Shown in pieces: positions 12,097 through 22,892 of a stretch of DNA of 64,000 bases (position 1 is the stretch's first letter; each line of letters starts with the position of its first letter). The stretch is from assembly GCF_000001735.4 (NCBI RefSeq), contig NC_003070.9, forward strand, positions 17,779,971 through 17,843,970, read 5' to 3'. The notes under the pieces are model-generated. The model saw only the letters and a list, made by a program, of their open reading frames with translations, searched no databases and was not told the DNA's origin. Origin of the DNA: Arabidopsis thaliana. Its lineage: Eukaryota > Streptophyta > Magnoliopsida > Brassicales > Brassicaceae. The position numbers and the translations under genes were made by a program.

Positions 12097-12554
12097 GGTG
12101 AACGTATCGTTAAAACTGAAGTTCTTCGGCTTCTGCAACAACAACAATCAGACCTGAAGATTACACTCACAGTCCAGTTCAAACAACAACAATCCAGAGC
12201 AGAAGCCATAATTTGGGACTCCAAAAGCTTATTTATTAGTTTTGGATTTTATTCACATATATGACAATCAAAATAACATGTTTTGTTATCAAATCATGGC
12301 TACTTCCTGCAAACGAGGACTGACTTTAACAAAACTAAAACATAAACAATTCAAGGGGTCTAAGATCAGGAGCTGAAATGCCAAATTGGTGGAACATATA
12401 ACATTCTTTAGAAGTAGAAATCAACTTCTGAGCTTACAACATATCTTAAAAAGTCTCCTGAAACATTATTCTTAAACAAAAGTCTTCCACTAGTAGCATA
12501 TTGTTCTCTAGATAGATAGATACTTTATTAAGAAGATAAAAAACATCTTCTTGC
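12097..12554. other. Convergent intergenic region, no gene seen
   Basis: This should contain the 3' UTRs of TAD2 (+) and of the minus-strand gene that ends at 12555. No open frame or repeat of note. Confidence 0.5.
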
Positions 12555-13747
12555 TTAATCCATGGATAGGCGTGGGACACAAAAATCAACAAGGTAATCT
12601 GTTCGCTTTATGCCCGTGTGTGTGCCATCCGGAGAGTATAACTGAAACCACCTGCTCATAGCCACTTTCAGAAATATGAACTTCTTGTACCATACCTTCA
12701 CAGTTCCAATAGACTTCCCTTGGATCTTCTCGACTCCAACGATGATGGCATCTCTAAGTCCGACATAGCTGGCTGGCTCACCTGACGTGCCACAGTAAAT
12801 GCCCTACCACACAAAAACACAAATATTATAGATCAAATGTCTCTCTCTCTCTCGTTTTATATTGAATCTTAACTAACAGTTATAGCACTTGCGTCTTGTT
12901 GAAGTTCAATGTGTGGCTTGAACACATGCAATTTTGCTCCTACTGGTTGATCCACCACCATGTCACATGCTTCCTCAATAGTCTGAGGCTCAATCACTTG
13001 TCCTTTCATCGAAACGAGATCAGGTTTATACGATGATGGGGGCGTTATCACAGATCCCAAGCGTGGCCAATCTTCTGCTTTCGGTATGCCGCCTTTGTTT
13101 AAGGCAAACTCAAGACAGTCTTTGACAGTGAGCTTGCGCCCACTGTGTGAGCCAGCAGCATTGTCCACCACATACTTAGCAGAGTACTCAGTATAGACAC
13201 TATCCAGCTTAAGTGCAAACCGTGCAGAGCTTATCAGATCAAGCGCTACAACAGCAGCAGAAGCAGATTCATCTGCAAAGACAAAAACACAAATGGAAAC
13301 ATGAATCAAAATCTGAACGTAATTCGCATGTTACCAAGATAAGAATATGATTTGAAAACATGATAAAACGTACAATGACAAGACACGTTAAGGGTCTAAC
13401 ACACAATATCTGAGAGAATCTAAAACCTATCATAGCAAACAAGTTATCATAGCCAACAAGAACAAAACTTAAGACATTGGTGTAAGAATATGAGCAGAAT
13501 CAACCTAATGGGTAAAGTTTTGGCTTGCACTAATATTCAGGCTAAAACTAAAGCAATGAGGCAAAGCATTGATTCAACAACATACTAGTTCTACAGCCAC
13601 AATTCACTCACATCTTGCAAAGCAGAGTAGCTATGTACTTTTATGAGTATGTTCTAGAGTGGCAATTTTACCGTAATCTTGGTGTTTCGCAATCGTGCCA
13701 AGAGAGAATGCAAATTTGAAATTGGGATCATAGGGTGGGAGTGCCAT
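12555..13747 (-). CDS. Papain-fold protein lacking the catalytic residues (predicted pseudoenzyme)
   Basis: Exons 13747-13672, 13272-12878 and 12803-12555 (minus strand) give 239 residues. I read it as a degenerate C1 (papain) peptidase domain. [20 protein letters not shown] aligns with the GAVTPVKNQGxCGSCWAFSAVAAVE region, [20 protein letters not shown] with the ALxYIxxNGGIxxExDYPY region, [17 protein letters not shown] with the AVANQPVSVAIDA region, and GIYCGTSG...[14 protein letters not shown] with GIYxGxCG...NHAVxVVGYG. The active-site Cys segment is deleted and the catalytic His position reads Asp (RDA). There is no signal peptide or pro-region and the protein is short for a cathepsin (usually about 340). 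It should therefore not be a protease; it may bind peptides or be drifting. Assignment is by eye. Confidence 0.7.
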
Positions 13748-13922
13748 CTGCAATTACTTAACCCTGAAAATTTCCAAGGTCAATAAAATACATTAATGAA
13801 ATGTGAACAGAGAAAATGGAAAGAACATTAACTAAGAAGGGATCCAAAGTGAAGCGGTTTGAACAAAGAGTTTATTGTTCAGAGGCAAGTAAAAACAGAT
13901 CGATGAGACGTTTGTGGCAAAT

Positions 13923-14430
13923 TCGAGAACCAATGTGATAGCTTATATACTAAAGAATGAGCAAACTACAGTAAAGGAGGATTAAACTCTAAAACCTAAC
14001 GAAGAAGCTCCTCACCGTTCACTAATCACACTAAAAATAAAAGGCAATGCACAAGCAAAACCCGTAACATACCAAAGCAAGAGCTAAACAAATCCCAACA
14101 ACTTAGAACAAAGAACCCTAAAAAAGACGACATTTTTATCGAAGAAATAGCAAAAGAAGATATTTTAATGACAAAAAGAAATGTGGCTAGATCGAGAACC
14201 AATGTGATAGCTTCTTTACCAAATAATGAGAAAACTAAAGGAGGATGTATTAAACGCTAAAACCTAACTAAAAGCTCCTCATTGATCACTGAAAAAGCAA
14301 AATGCACAAGCAAAAATCCGTAACAAACCCTAATACGTGACTAAAAGCTCCTCATTTGTTCACTAATCACACACTGAAAGGCAAAAACCGTAACAAAGCA
14401 AAACAAAATCCTAACTTAGAGAAAAAAACC
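13923..14430. repeat. Imperfect direct repeats upstream of the papain-fold gene
   Basis: A unit that starts GAGAACCAATGTGATAGCTT and runs through ACTAAAGGAGGATTAAAC and AAAACCTAACTAAAAGCTCCTC to CACTAATCACACTGAAAGGCAA occurs at about 13923-14125 and again at about 14192-14330. A third partial copy (CTAAAAGCTCCTCATTTGTTCACTAATC) lies at about 14341-14430. The block probably falls in the leader or a leader intron of the minus-strand gene that starts at 13747. The rest of 13748-14600 holds no gene. Confidence 0.6.
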
Positions 14431-14739
14431 TAAAATGTAACACTAATCGCACTTACAAAGGGAAACTCACAAGCAGAGGAAGCAGAGTAGTAACGCAAAG
14501 GAAGCTAAAAGGAATCGGTAGAACATTGTAGTATTTATAGACAAGAGAATGGGTTAATCGAAAAAACCCTAGAGAGAGGACAGATGTCATCATCTTGCGT
14601 TGTCAAACGTATCGAGGGCTGCGAGAATCGCTACTTTCTCCGTACAAGCAACTTTCATCACCTCCTTGCTATGTTTTTGTTTCGTCGTTTTCTTCCAACT
14701 TTTTTGAAGATGACCGTTGTGCCTTAGATGACGTCGCTT

Positions 14740-15645
14740 TAGTATTGGTCTTCATCTTTACCTGGCCCAAGACCATTCACTTGCTTCCAAAAGTTTCCCT
14801 TATAGTCATACCAATGGAAGAGTCCGTGAAACCTATAGAACAAGACGTTGTCTATCACACAACAAAACAACTATAGTACACTTCATTACTTATATTAATA
14901 TATAATCCTACCGGGTTCCATCTACCTTCTTTGGGATTGTAAACCACCGCAGACTTATCTGAGTCATAACCAAAGAGGTAGAATTTTCCACCAAGTCCCA
15001 AGCTTTTGTGTTCAGCTACACTTTCATTCCGTATCACCGCGCTAGGGCTAGTCACAGAGCTCCAAGTGTGAGTCTTTGGATCAAACCCTTAAACCCAGTC
15101 CACAGAATTGCGATCTTCACAACCTCCTGCTACATATATCTTCCCCTCAAGTAGACTTACAGTGGAGGAAGAGGAGCTCCGGTCCACCCGCATGCTTAAA
15201 GTTTGGTTCTATGTGTGAGACTTCCAATCCAAGACAGAGACTCTAGAAGAAGAAGGCACATCCCCGCCAATTTTGTACATCTTACAACGGTAACCATATG
15301 ATTCGAGGAATGCGATTGTGGAGGAGGAGAAGTGGGAGATGGTTGGATTAGGATTGGGACGTAAATTTTGCCACTTGAATTATTCTTCTTCATTCGGTTA
15401 GGTATTTGGCAGAGAGTGTACCAACGAGGGTTAGATTAGTGTCAGGAGGGAACCGTAAGCACAAATAGAGACAGCTCTCGGCGTGGCCTAGGAGAGAGCG
15501 GGTCTTGTAAAGCTCCGGTGAAGTTACGAGAGATCGAAAGCTCTTGGAGACTAAGGAAAGATTAGGATAGTACAATCTAGAAGACGTGTGCAATGCAGCC
15601 CAATAGCAAATCATAGGGAAGTGCCAGTTGCGTTGTCGTCGTCAT
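14740..15645 (-). pseudogene. F-box/kelch-repeat gene, frameshifted relic
   Basis: Reading the minus strand from an ATG at 15645, the F-box begins ([15 protein letters not shown]) and then shifts frame to [18 protein letters not shown] and [20 protein letters not shown], the hallmark N terminus of Arabidopsis F-box/kelch proteins. Another shift follows after FPPDTN (to [14 protein letters not shown]). Later frames contain kelch pieces: a GKIYVAGGCEDRNS segment, KFYLFGYDSDKSAVVYNPKEGRWNPVG (about 14905-15020) and GLFHWYDYKGNFWKQVNGL (about 14760-14820). At least three frameshifts or stops break the gene, so no full protein can be made. Intact members act as substrate receptors of SCF ubiquitin ligases. 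Confidence 0.8.
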
Positions 15646-16378
15646 TTTCTATCATAGGGTTTGATCAAACTTTTGATTTCTTCTACTTCTTCTTGAGAGA
15701 GTTGTCTAGGGATCGATCAATTTAGATATAGTTATCATTTACCAAAATACCGTTCATTTAATCTTAATAGGCCTCAAAACCTAAATCTGAAAATTCTTAG
15801 GTTAGAAATAAAGAGCCTTGGCTCACACGGTACATTGATTGATCGAATAATGGTTCACAAGTTTTGTGATTGGGTCACCAGATCGATCCGGCCTCCGATT
15901 ACATTATTAGTGATTTTCATATTTAACTTTTGTATTCATTACTTTTATATTTTAATTTTAGGAACATGCTTAATAAAGGTGGAGTTTTTTTAAATATTCA
16001 AAAAAAAAGGTGGAGTTTTTGCTGTCAAAATAATAATAATCTAATTTTAAGAAAACGACTTATGTCACATGTAGTTTATGTTAAGAAGATTTATATGATT
16101 AAAATGTATTTATCTAAAATATTAGCAAAATAAAATCCACTAAATATTAATTAAGTAATAATTAAATGAAAAAATATAAATATAGCATCATGATATTATA
16201 ATTTTGTTTAAATACAATTATAACTAAAACAATAAATATTAAAGATGATACTATCTTTCTTCAAAACATGTCATTTTAGTATTCAATGCTAGATTTTCTT
16301 CTGGTAATATATATAGATTATAGGTAGAAGAGATATACAAGTACATGCAAACAATATAATACTAGGAGAAGAGAAAAT
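15646..16378. other. AT-rich intergenic region, no gene seen
   Basis: From about 15900 the sequence is very AT-rich. A repeated GGTGGAGTTTTT pair occurs at about 15979 and 16009. The last 100 bases are the likely promoter of the CCCH gene (ATATATATAG at about 16308-16317). Confidence 0.4.
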
Positions 16379-16627
16379 ATGTCTGAAGAAAAATTCCCAG
16401 AACGTCCAGGCGAACCAGAGTGCAGCTATTATCTTAGAACTGGAAACTGTTATCTGAAACAAAACTGCAAATACCATCACCCGAAGAATATAACGCCGAG
16501 CGAGCCTCAATGTACTCTCAATGACAAGGGCTTACCATTAAGACCTGGTCAAGCCATTTGCCCGCATTACAGTCGCTTCGGCATTTGCAGATCCGGTCCG
16601 ACTTGTAAATTCGACCATTTTACCTAA
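16379..16627 (+). CDS. Short protein with two CCCH zinc fingers
   Basis: A single exon encodes 82 residues. Two fingers of the form C-x8-C-x5-C-x3-H are complete: CSYYLRTGNCYLKQNCKYHH (residues 15-34) and CPHYSRFGICRSGPTCKFDH (residues 61-80). Each is preceded by a conserved-looking lead: FPERPGEPEC and LPLRPGQAIC. This spacing and the PxRPGxxxC lead are those of the plant HUA1/ZFN-type RNA-binding CCCH proteins, which normally have five fingers in 350 or more residues. Here only two fingers remain, with a stop two residues after the second, so it looks like a truncated or shrunken derivative. It may still bind AU-rich or other single-stranded RNA. I see no neighbouring exons that would restore more fingers. 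Confidence 0.85.
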   Translation: MSEEKFPERPGEPECSYYLRTGNCYLKQNCKYHHPKNITPSEPQCTLNDKGLPLRPGQAICPHYSRFGICRSGPTCKFDHFT

Positions 16628-17099
16628 CCATCATCCTCAACTTGCAAATGATAAATTTGAAACTGATATTCCTTATCTCGTGTTTATTTTCAATAATATT
16701 CTAATATCTATGTTTTATTTACTCTTTATATGTATGAAAGGATGTTATTAATCTAAGGATCAAGTTAATCACCATGGTATCAAATTTTCATTTCATGTAA
16801 CAAAATTGGATTTTTCTTTTCAAGTTTACCCAACAAACAAGGCTTTGTCGTCTCCAAATTTTGGACTAATGGTACATAGTGAAAGCCTTAAGAATCAACC
16901 CAAAGGAGGGTCTTACCTTATTTTAGGAGCTTTGTCCATACCAGGAGGTACAAAAAAAAAAGATCACAACAACAGACAATAGATGCCAAACTAGTTTACA
17001 AGTGCAATTTATGCAAATGATGAGACTAAATGCTAATCTTTACTTTAGCCGAGTGAATAATTTGAAGTGAAATGAACCTACCAAAAATTTAACAACCTC
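16628..17099. other. Convergent intergenic region, no gene seen
   Basis: Likely 3' UTRs of the CCCH gene (+) and of the small minus-strand gene that ends at 17100. No repeat or frame of note. Confidence 0.45.
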
Positions 17100-17882
17100 T
17101 CATATCATGATCTTGGGAGTGGACACTTTAGAATCTTCCTTGGCTGTGTCACCTGGAAGAAAGAACATAAAACCAGTTAGTGAACACACAGCTAATCTCC
17201 GAAAGGCGGCTTCTAATCATGTTCATATCTATTTCCCTTCATGTTACACTCTAAATCATATCGATTCTAACCCCATTTCTCTTTGAATTCAATACGTGCG
17301 TCAGGTTTTCTTTATCAACCCCACCAATCTAGCCTAGTTTGTACTTGCACAGATGTAAATTGATGTATCAAACAGTGATACCTAACCACACATTCTCAAA
17401 CCAGTAAGCCCTCTTCTGTTGTTAAATCTAGGGAAAGTATTTGTTTGTTCTACAAGTGACATATAGACAAACATGACTACTCTAGTTTGTATAGATATGT
17501 AATAAACAAACATCTAAGAGAACAATTCTATACAGATAATTGCTGATACAAGCAAAAGAGAGGGCTGAGAGTAATCACCAGATTGATTGGTTGTGGTGGT
17601 AACTTCACCATAGATGGCCTTAAGCGTCGACAAAGGAACAACCGCGGCATTACCCGCAGAGGCAGCTTCAGCAAAGAGCTGCTGTTTCCACTCCCACATG
17701 GTGAGTTTCATTGCCTTATTAGACTTGAAGAGTGACTCCTTCTGCTCTGCTAAGGCCTCAACATACTTCTGCTGTTTATCAGATCTCAATCCCAAAACCA
17801 CAAACGATACTCCTAGACACGTGTTTATCACAGCATTGTTGTTCATTGCTTCCGAGAGAAACATTGCAATCTTGTTCGCCAT
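17100..17882 (-). CDS. Small conserved-looking protein of unknown function
   Basis: Exons 17882-17579 and 17152-17100 give 118 residues from the first ATG (MANKIAMFLSEAMNNNAVINTC). A hydrophobic stretch (about residues 20-33, TCLGVSFVVLGLRS) could be a membrane segment. It is followed by a charged, probably helical region (DKQQKYVEALAEQKESLFKSNKAMKLTMWEWKQ) and a Thr/Ser-rich tail. I do not recognise the family. The splice acceptor of an upstream intron (17885-18263) sits two bases before this ATG. The exon before it (up to 18345) is open in the same frame for 28 more codons and encodes a hydrophobic peptide, but has no ATG. The true N terminus may therefore be longer (see findings). Confidence 0.75.
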
Positions 17883-18352
17883 TCCTGTGTAGTCAAATCC
17901 ATCAGTCAAAGGAATACATATTAGCAACTATCAACCAAAACCATGCACTGTGAGCACAACAAACTCAGGTAAAGCTGAATATGAACACAGAGATTGTTGT
18001 ATCTAAGAACATTCAAACATTAGTTAAATGATGAAATCACCAAATTTTGTTGGAATCGATAACAAATGGTGTCATTTTGGCTACATACTCTATATTATGT
18101 GGAGATGGTGATGCTGATTTTACAATTAGAGATCAATCAGATCGATCAATAAGCTAAACAACGAATCCAGGAAACAAATAATGAAATTGAAGCAAGAAAA
18201 ACAAGGAATCTGGGAGGCTAAATCGGAATGAGTAACGAAGTTTAAGAACGAAGAAAGGCTCACCCGAAATGAAAGATGCGTTGACGGCTACGGCGGCGAG
18301 GTTTGATACGACGGCGACGAGAGAGAAATCGCTTCCGTTCCAATACTAAAGG

Positions 18353-19580
18353 TTGTTTTGGGGATATGACTGTAATTCTAAAACAATGTTAGGGGTATTT
18401 AGGTATTTCAACACTTTTGCCAAGTAAGTAAAGTACGCAACAGTGATCATTAAGATATTTGTTTTAAAAGTGTTAAAGACGATCATTCATCATCAACACT
18501 AACACTTTTTCAAATTGTCGTCTAAAGTCTCTAAAACCACCATCGAAGTCTTGACAGAGAGAATTCGAATCGGACAGAGAATTTCTTCCGTAGTTTTTCT
18601 TGTAAGCGAAAAAGGTAAATAAAAGCTTTTTCTTCTTCCTCTGTTACGAGTTTCTCTTTTTGGTACTTTCCTTAAATGTCAAAAACCCTTTTTTAAGAAC
18701 CGAGGGTTTCGAATTTCAGGTTGATTTTGATGATTAAAGGGAATATCGTAATTGATTTCATGTTTTTCAAGTTTGAAATCTGTATCCTAGGTTAAAACCT
18801 CGTTGACTTGTGAAAAGTCTAGGTCTACGGAACATAAAATGTCTCTTTCTTGTTGTTGGTGTTTGAGATTTTGATCGGTTCATCATGTAGATGAACAATG
18901 AACTATGTACTTCTTCTGATATTTGGCTTTATTTATGTGAATTTTTTTTGATTTTTCATAATTCTGTTTTTGTAAATGCTCAAAAACCTTATCCTTATAA
19001 CTATTCTTATTTTTGTTTTTACTGATAACTACTCTGTGAAGTTCTCTGAAAGTTTTCTTCTTTTTGGTTATTACTATGAGAAAATCTTGTTTTGCAACAC
19101 CATTTACTGAAAATTTGTGTCTGAATATGTTCATGTTCGTGCACACGGCATGATTAGCCAAATGCACAAGCTTACTCATTTGCACATCTTAGAGAAATTC
19201 TTCCAATCTTTTCTTTTTGGAAACTATTTGCTAGCTTTTGTTGGTAACATAAGTGCCTTTACCTTGTAATATTAAGCTTAGATAGCCGAATCGTGTTTGC
19301 AAAACTGTTTATTGTGCTTGTATTTTACCTTGTTTATATATATAGTTTCATAAACAGGAGATACTAGAATCTTACTCTGCAAAGCTGTTCATTTTTCTGT
19401 GTCTATTCTTCATGCCTATAGTTTGGTGCAAACTGTTTATTAGAGGTCTGTGTCTGAACAATCTCTTTGTTATCAATAAGTTTCAGAAGCTGCTCAAACC
19501 TTGTTTCTTACCACTGTTTTGTTGACATTTTGTCTTTTCTCTTTTAGAAGTTTAGTTAGCTCGTGTGAGAGAAGGGTGTA
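18353..19580. other. Intergenic promoter, leader and leader intron of the first Pti1-like kinase
   Basis: The promoter lies after 18353. A leader exon probably ends at about 18613 (AAAAAG|GTAAATAA) and the leader intron ends near 19548 (CTTTTAG). The stretch between is T-rich. The same donor context (GCAAAAG|GTAAAC) recurs upstream of the second kinase at about 22421, showing that the duplication included the leader. Confidence 0.5.
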
Positions 19581-21828
19581 ATGAGCTGTTTTGGTTGGTG
19601 TGGGAGTGAGGATTTTCGCAACGCTACTGACACTGGCCCAAGGCCAGCGCATAACCCAGCAGGTAGCTCAGTTCCTATTTCAACTGTATTACTTGTCAGT
19701 GTTTCTGTTAGTTTCCATCCTTTGGCATCCAAGTTAATGGGATTTTTAATTGTTATAAAGGTTACAATGGAGGCCACTACCAAAGAGCTGATCCACCCAT
19801 GAACCAGCCTGTTATTCCCATGCAGCCTATTTCTGTACCAGCCATTCCAGTGGATGAGCTGAGAGATATAACTGATAACTATGGTTCAAAGACCTTGATC
19901 GGCGAGGGTTCTTATGGAAGAGTGTTTTATGGTGTTCTTAAAAGCGGTGGTGCAGCTGCCATCAAGAAACTTGACTCTAGTAAGCAGCCAGATCAAGAAT
20001 TTCTTTCCCAGGTAGATACTATAAAGTATATCACTGCATTTTTTATCTTGTACAATATCGCCAAAAACAGCTTAACCTAGTTCTTATGTCCTATGTGCAA
20101 ATAGTCCAGCATCAAACCACTCCCTTGGGAATGTTCTGTCTACTTTTGTTTTGTTACTGACGTAGAAGCTTTTAACAGATATCAATGGTTTCGAGATTGC
20201 GACATGACAATGTTACTGCACTTATGGGCTATTGTGTTGATGGCCCTCTCCGTGTTCTTGCTTATGAATTTGCTCCTAAAGGATCTCTTCATGATACTCT
20301 TCATGGTGAGTGATTAAATGTGAACCGTTGCTTAGATATGGATTAGTCACTCAATACTTAACTATCTAGAAAGTAAGATACAGGAGGAAGAAACTAATGA
20401 AACGTGGTGACTCTTTGGTGCAGGCAAAAAAGGTGCCAAAGGAGCACTTAGAGGTCCTGTTATGACGTGGCAACAGAGAGTCAAAATCGCCGTTGGTGCG
20501 GCCAGAGGACTTGAGTACTTGCATGAGAAGGTGAGCCCTCAGGTTATCCACCGAGACATCAAATCCAGCAACGTACTTCTGTTTGATGATGATGTTGCCA
20601 AAATTGGTGATTTTGATCTGTCTGATCAAGCCCCTGACATGGCTGCTCGCCTTCACTCAACTCGTGTGCTAGGAACCTTTGGCTACCACGCTCCAGAGTA
20701 ACGTCTTTTTCAAGATTTTCTTTACCTTGAAAAGATTTTTTTCAGTTTCTTTCATTCAGACTAAACCATGGGTTACATGTCTTCATTCAAAAATGTTTGG
20801 TTCTCATGCTCTAATGTTATGAGTCACTTTTTCATTCACATGGATTTCGTTCCTCTTATCACTTTTTAATTACCCTTATGTGTCTATTGCATCTTTGACG
20901 AATCTATGCTTACACCTTTTTGTGTAATGTATTTCAGATATGCAATGACAGGAACGTTGAGCTCAAAGAGCGATGTGTACAGTTTTGGCGTTGTTCTGCT
21001 GGAGCTCCTAACTGGTCGTAAACCAGTCGATCATACCTTACCGCGTGGACAACAAAGTCTAGTGACATGGGTATGTTTAGTGCGATCTTCTCTGCTTCTA
21101 ATTCTGGTTTGCCGCATCGATAAGAGAGGCTTTTAAGAAGACCAAATTTATAATAAACTCATTTAGTCTGTTGAAAATTACAAAAATTGGGTCAAAACCT
21201 CAAAAGAACTTGGAAGAAAAAGCCCTCCATAATTAGGCCTATAGAATTGAAACTTGGGATGTTATAACAACTGAAGACGCTGGAAAAAGCCAGAATTTTG
21301 TACGAATAGATTAATGTGACTCTAAATGTTTCCTAGAAATGAGATAATACGGTTGCTCAGTAATAAAGATGTTGTGTGTTGTCGTCTCAGGCAACCCCTA
21401 AACTAAGTGAAGACAAAGTGAAGCAATGCGTTGATGCAAGACTACTCGGAGAGTACCCTCCCAAAGCTGTTGGCAAGGTATTAATCTCAAAATTGCTTTC
21501 CTCTCATTGTTTCAATAATGCGTAAAAGATTTAACTTAAGTGTATAACTTAAAAGACCAGTTTATCTTGTGAGTGCTGACATTAGAACCAACGTAGCGAA
21601 ACAAAACAAGTGATAAGCGCATTCATCTACATGATTGAAACATTTCATGAGTCTGATTTTATTTGCCATATGGTGTGATATAATGATCAGCTAGCTGCAG
21701 TGGCTGCACTCTGTGTGCAATATGAGGCAAATTTCAGACCAAACATGAGCATTGTGGTGAAGGCACTTCAACCTCTTTTAAACCCTCCTCGTTCTGCTCC
21801 GCAGACTCCACATAGGAACCCCTACTGA
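19581..21828 (+). CDS. Pti1-like receptor-like cytoplasmic kinase, copy 1
   Basis: Seven exons (19581-19662, 19761-20011, 20179-20305, 20424-20697, 20938-21070, 21391-21477, 21691-21828) give 363 residues. The N terminus MSCFGWCG has two cysteines suited to S-acylation, as in other Pti1 kinases that sit at the plasma membrane. The kinase domain is complete: glycine loop [11 protein letters not shown] (about 75-85), AAIKK lysine (96), HRDIKSSN (196-203), DFD in place of DFG (216-218), as is usual in Pti1-like kinases, an activation segment [12 protein letters not shown], and [22 protein letters not shown]. These kinases act downstream of OXI1/AGC kinases in oxidative and immune signalling. Adjacent tandem copy begins at 22893; exon lengths match except exon 4. 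Confidence 0.95.
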
Positions 21829-22892
21829 TCAAATATTCAATCCCCCATATCTCATCTTCTGATCATGATGATTCATCAAATGTGTATTATTCATTTTGGT
21901 TCTGTATTGTGTAAATTTATGGGACCTTATCTCATTAACTCTTCATTCTCAAGTCCCACTTTTCAAGACATGTGTATGTCTCTCCTCTATATCAATATAT
22001 TTTATGTTTTCCTGTGAATTCAGAAAACTCATTACTAAATTCTGATACTACATTTTCATTGAGATGATGTTTTTGCTACAGATCATAGGAATTTGCAATA
22101 CATGTTGCTATGCGATGCGACGGCGCCTAGAGAAATCTAGAGATCTCCTCTGTTTCAGTGCTTTGGCTGCCTGGGGGAATTTGAATGTGATTCACTGAAG
22201 CTGTATTTTAAGTATTTGACTCATATTAGACTTGTTCCAAGTAAAATAGCAACAAGGCAACAATGGTCATCTAGTTATTTAAAAAGTGGTTGACGATCAT
22301 TAAGACATTTTCAAAATTCTCATCTAAAATGGTAAACAACCATGAAAGATTCGACTCCCAATAGAGAGTTTCAAGTTCTCTCTTTCTCTTTCTCTCCTTT
22401 CCTAGTTTTTTCTTGTAGCAAAAGGTAAACCTTATGCTTCTTCTTCCTCTGTTGCGAGTTTCCCTTTTGGTACTTTGCTTAAATATCAAACAACCTTTTC
22501 AAAAAGGATCTTCCTTTCGAGGGTTAGAAAGGAGTTGATTGTTTCTAACTTTTCATGTTTGAAATCCGTATCCCTATGTTATATCTCGTTGACTTATGAA
22601 AATTCTAGGTTTAGGGAACATAATGTCTCAGTTGTTCGTGTTTGACAATTTAATTGCTTGAGTAATAAAGAGAGATAAGATCATTGATCTTACCATTTTA
22701 CTCTCTTCTCTTTGTCTTAGATAGGCAAATCTTGTTTTCAAAACTGTTTGTTGTCTATATTATCTTACACTTTCATAAGTAGGAGATAGAAGCTTAAGGT
22801 GCTATCAAACCCTTTTTTTATACCTTTTGTCACATTTTGTCTTCTGTACTATTACAGTTAAGTTAGCTCGTGTGAGAAAAGGGTGTAATATA
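21829..22892. other. Spacer between kinase copies, with duplicated leader
   Basis: Contains the 3' UTR of copy 1 and, from about 22290, a duplicated version of the upstream leader (GTTGCGAGTTTCCCTTTTGGTACTTTGC matches 18643 onward). GAATTTGCAATACA at about 22089 recurs in the repeats downstream of copy 2. No gene is seen. Confidence 0.5.
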
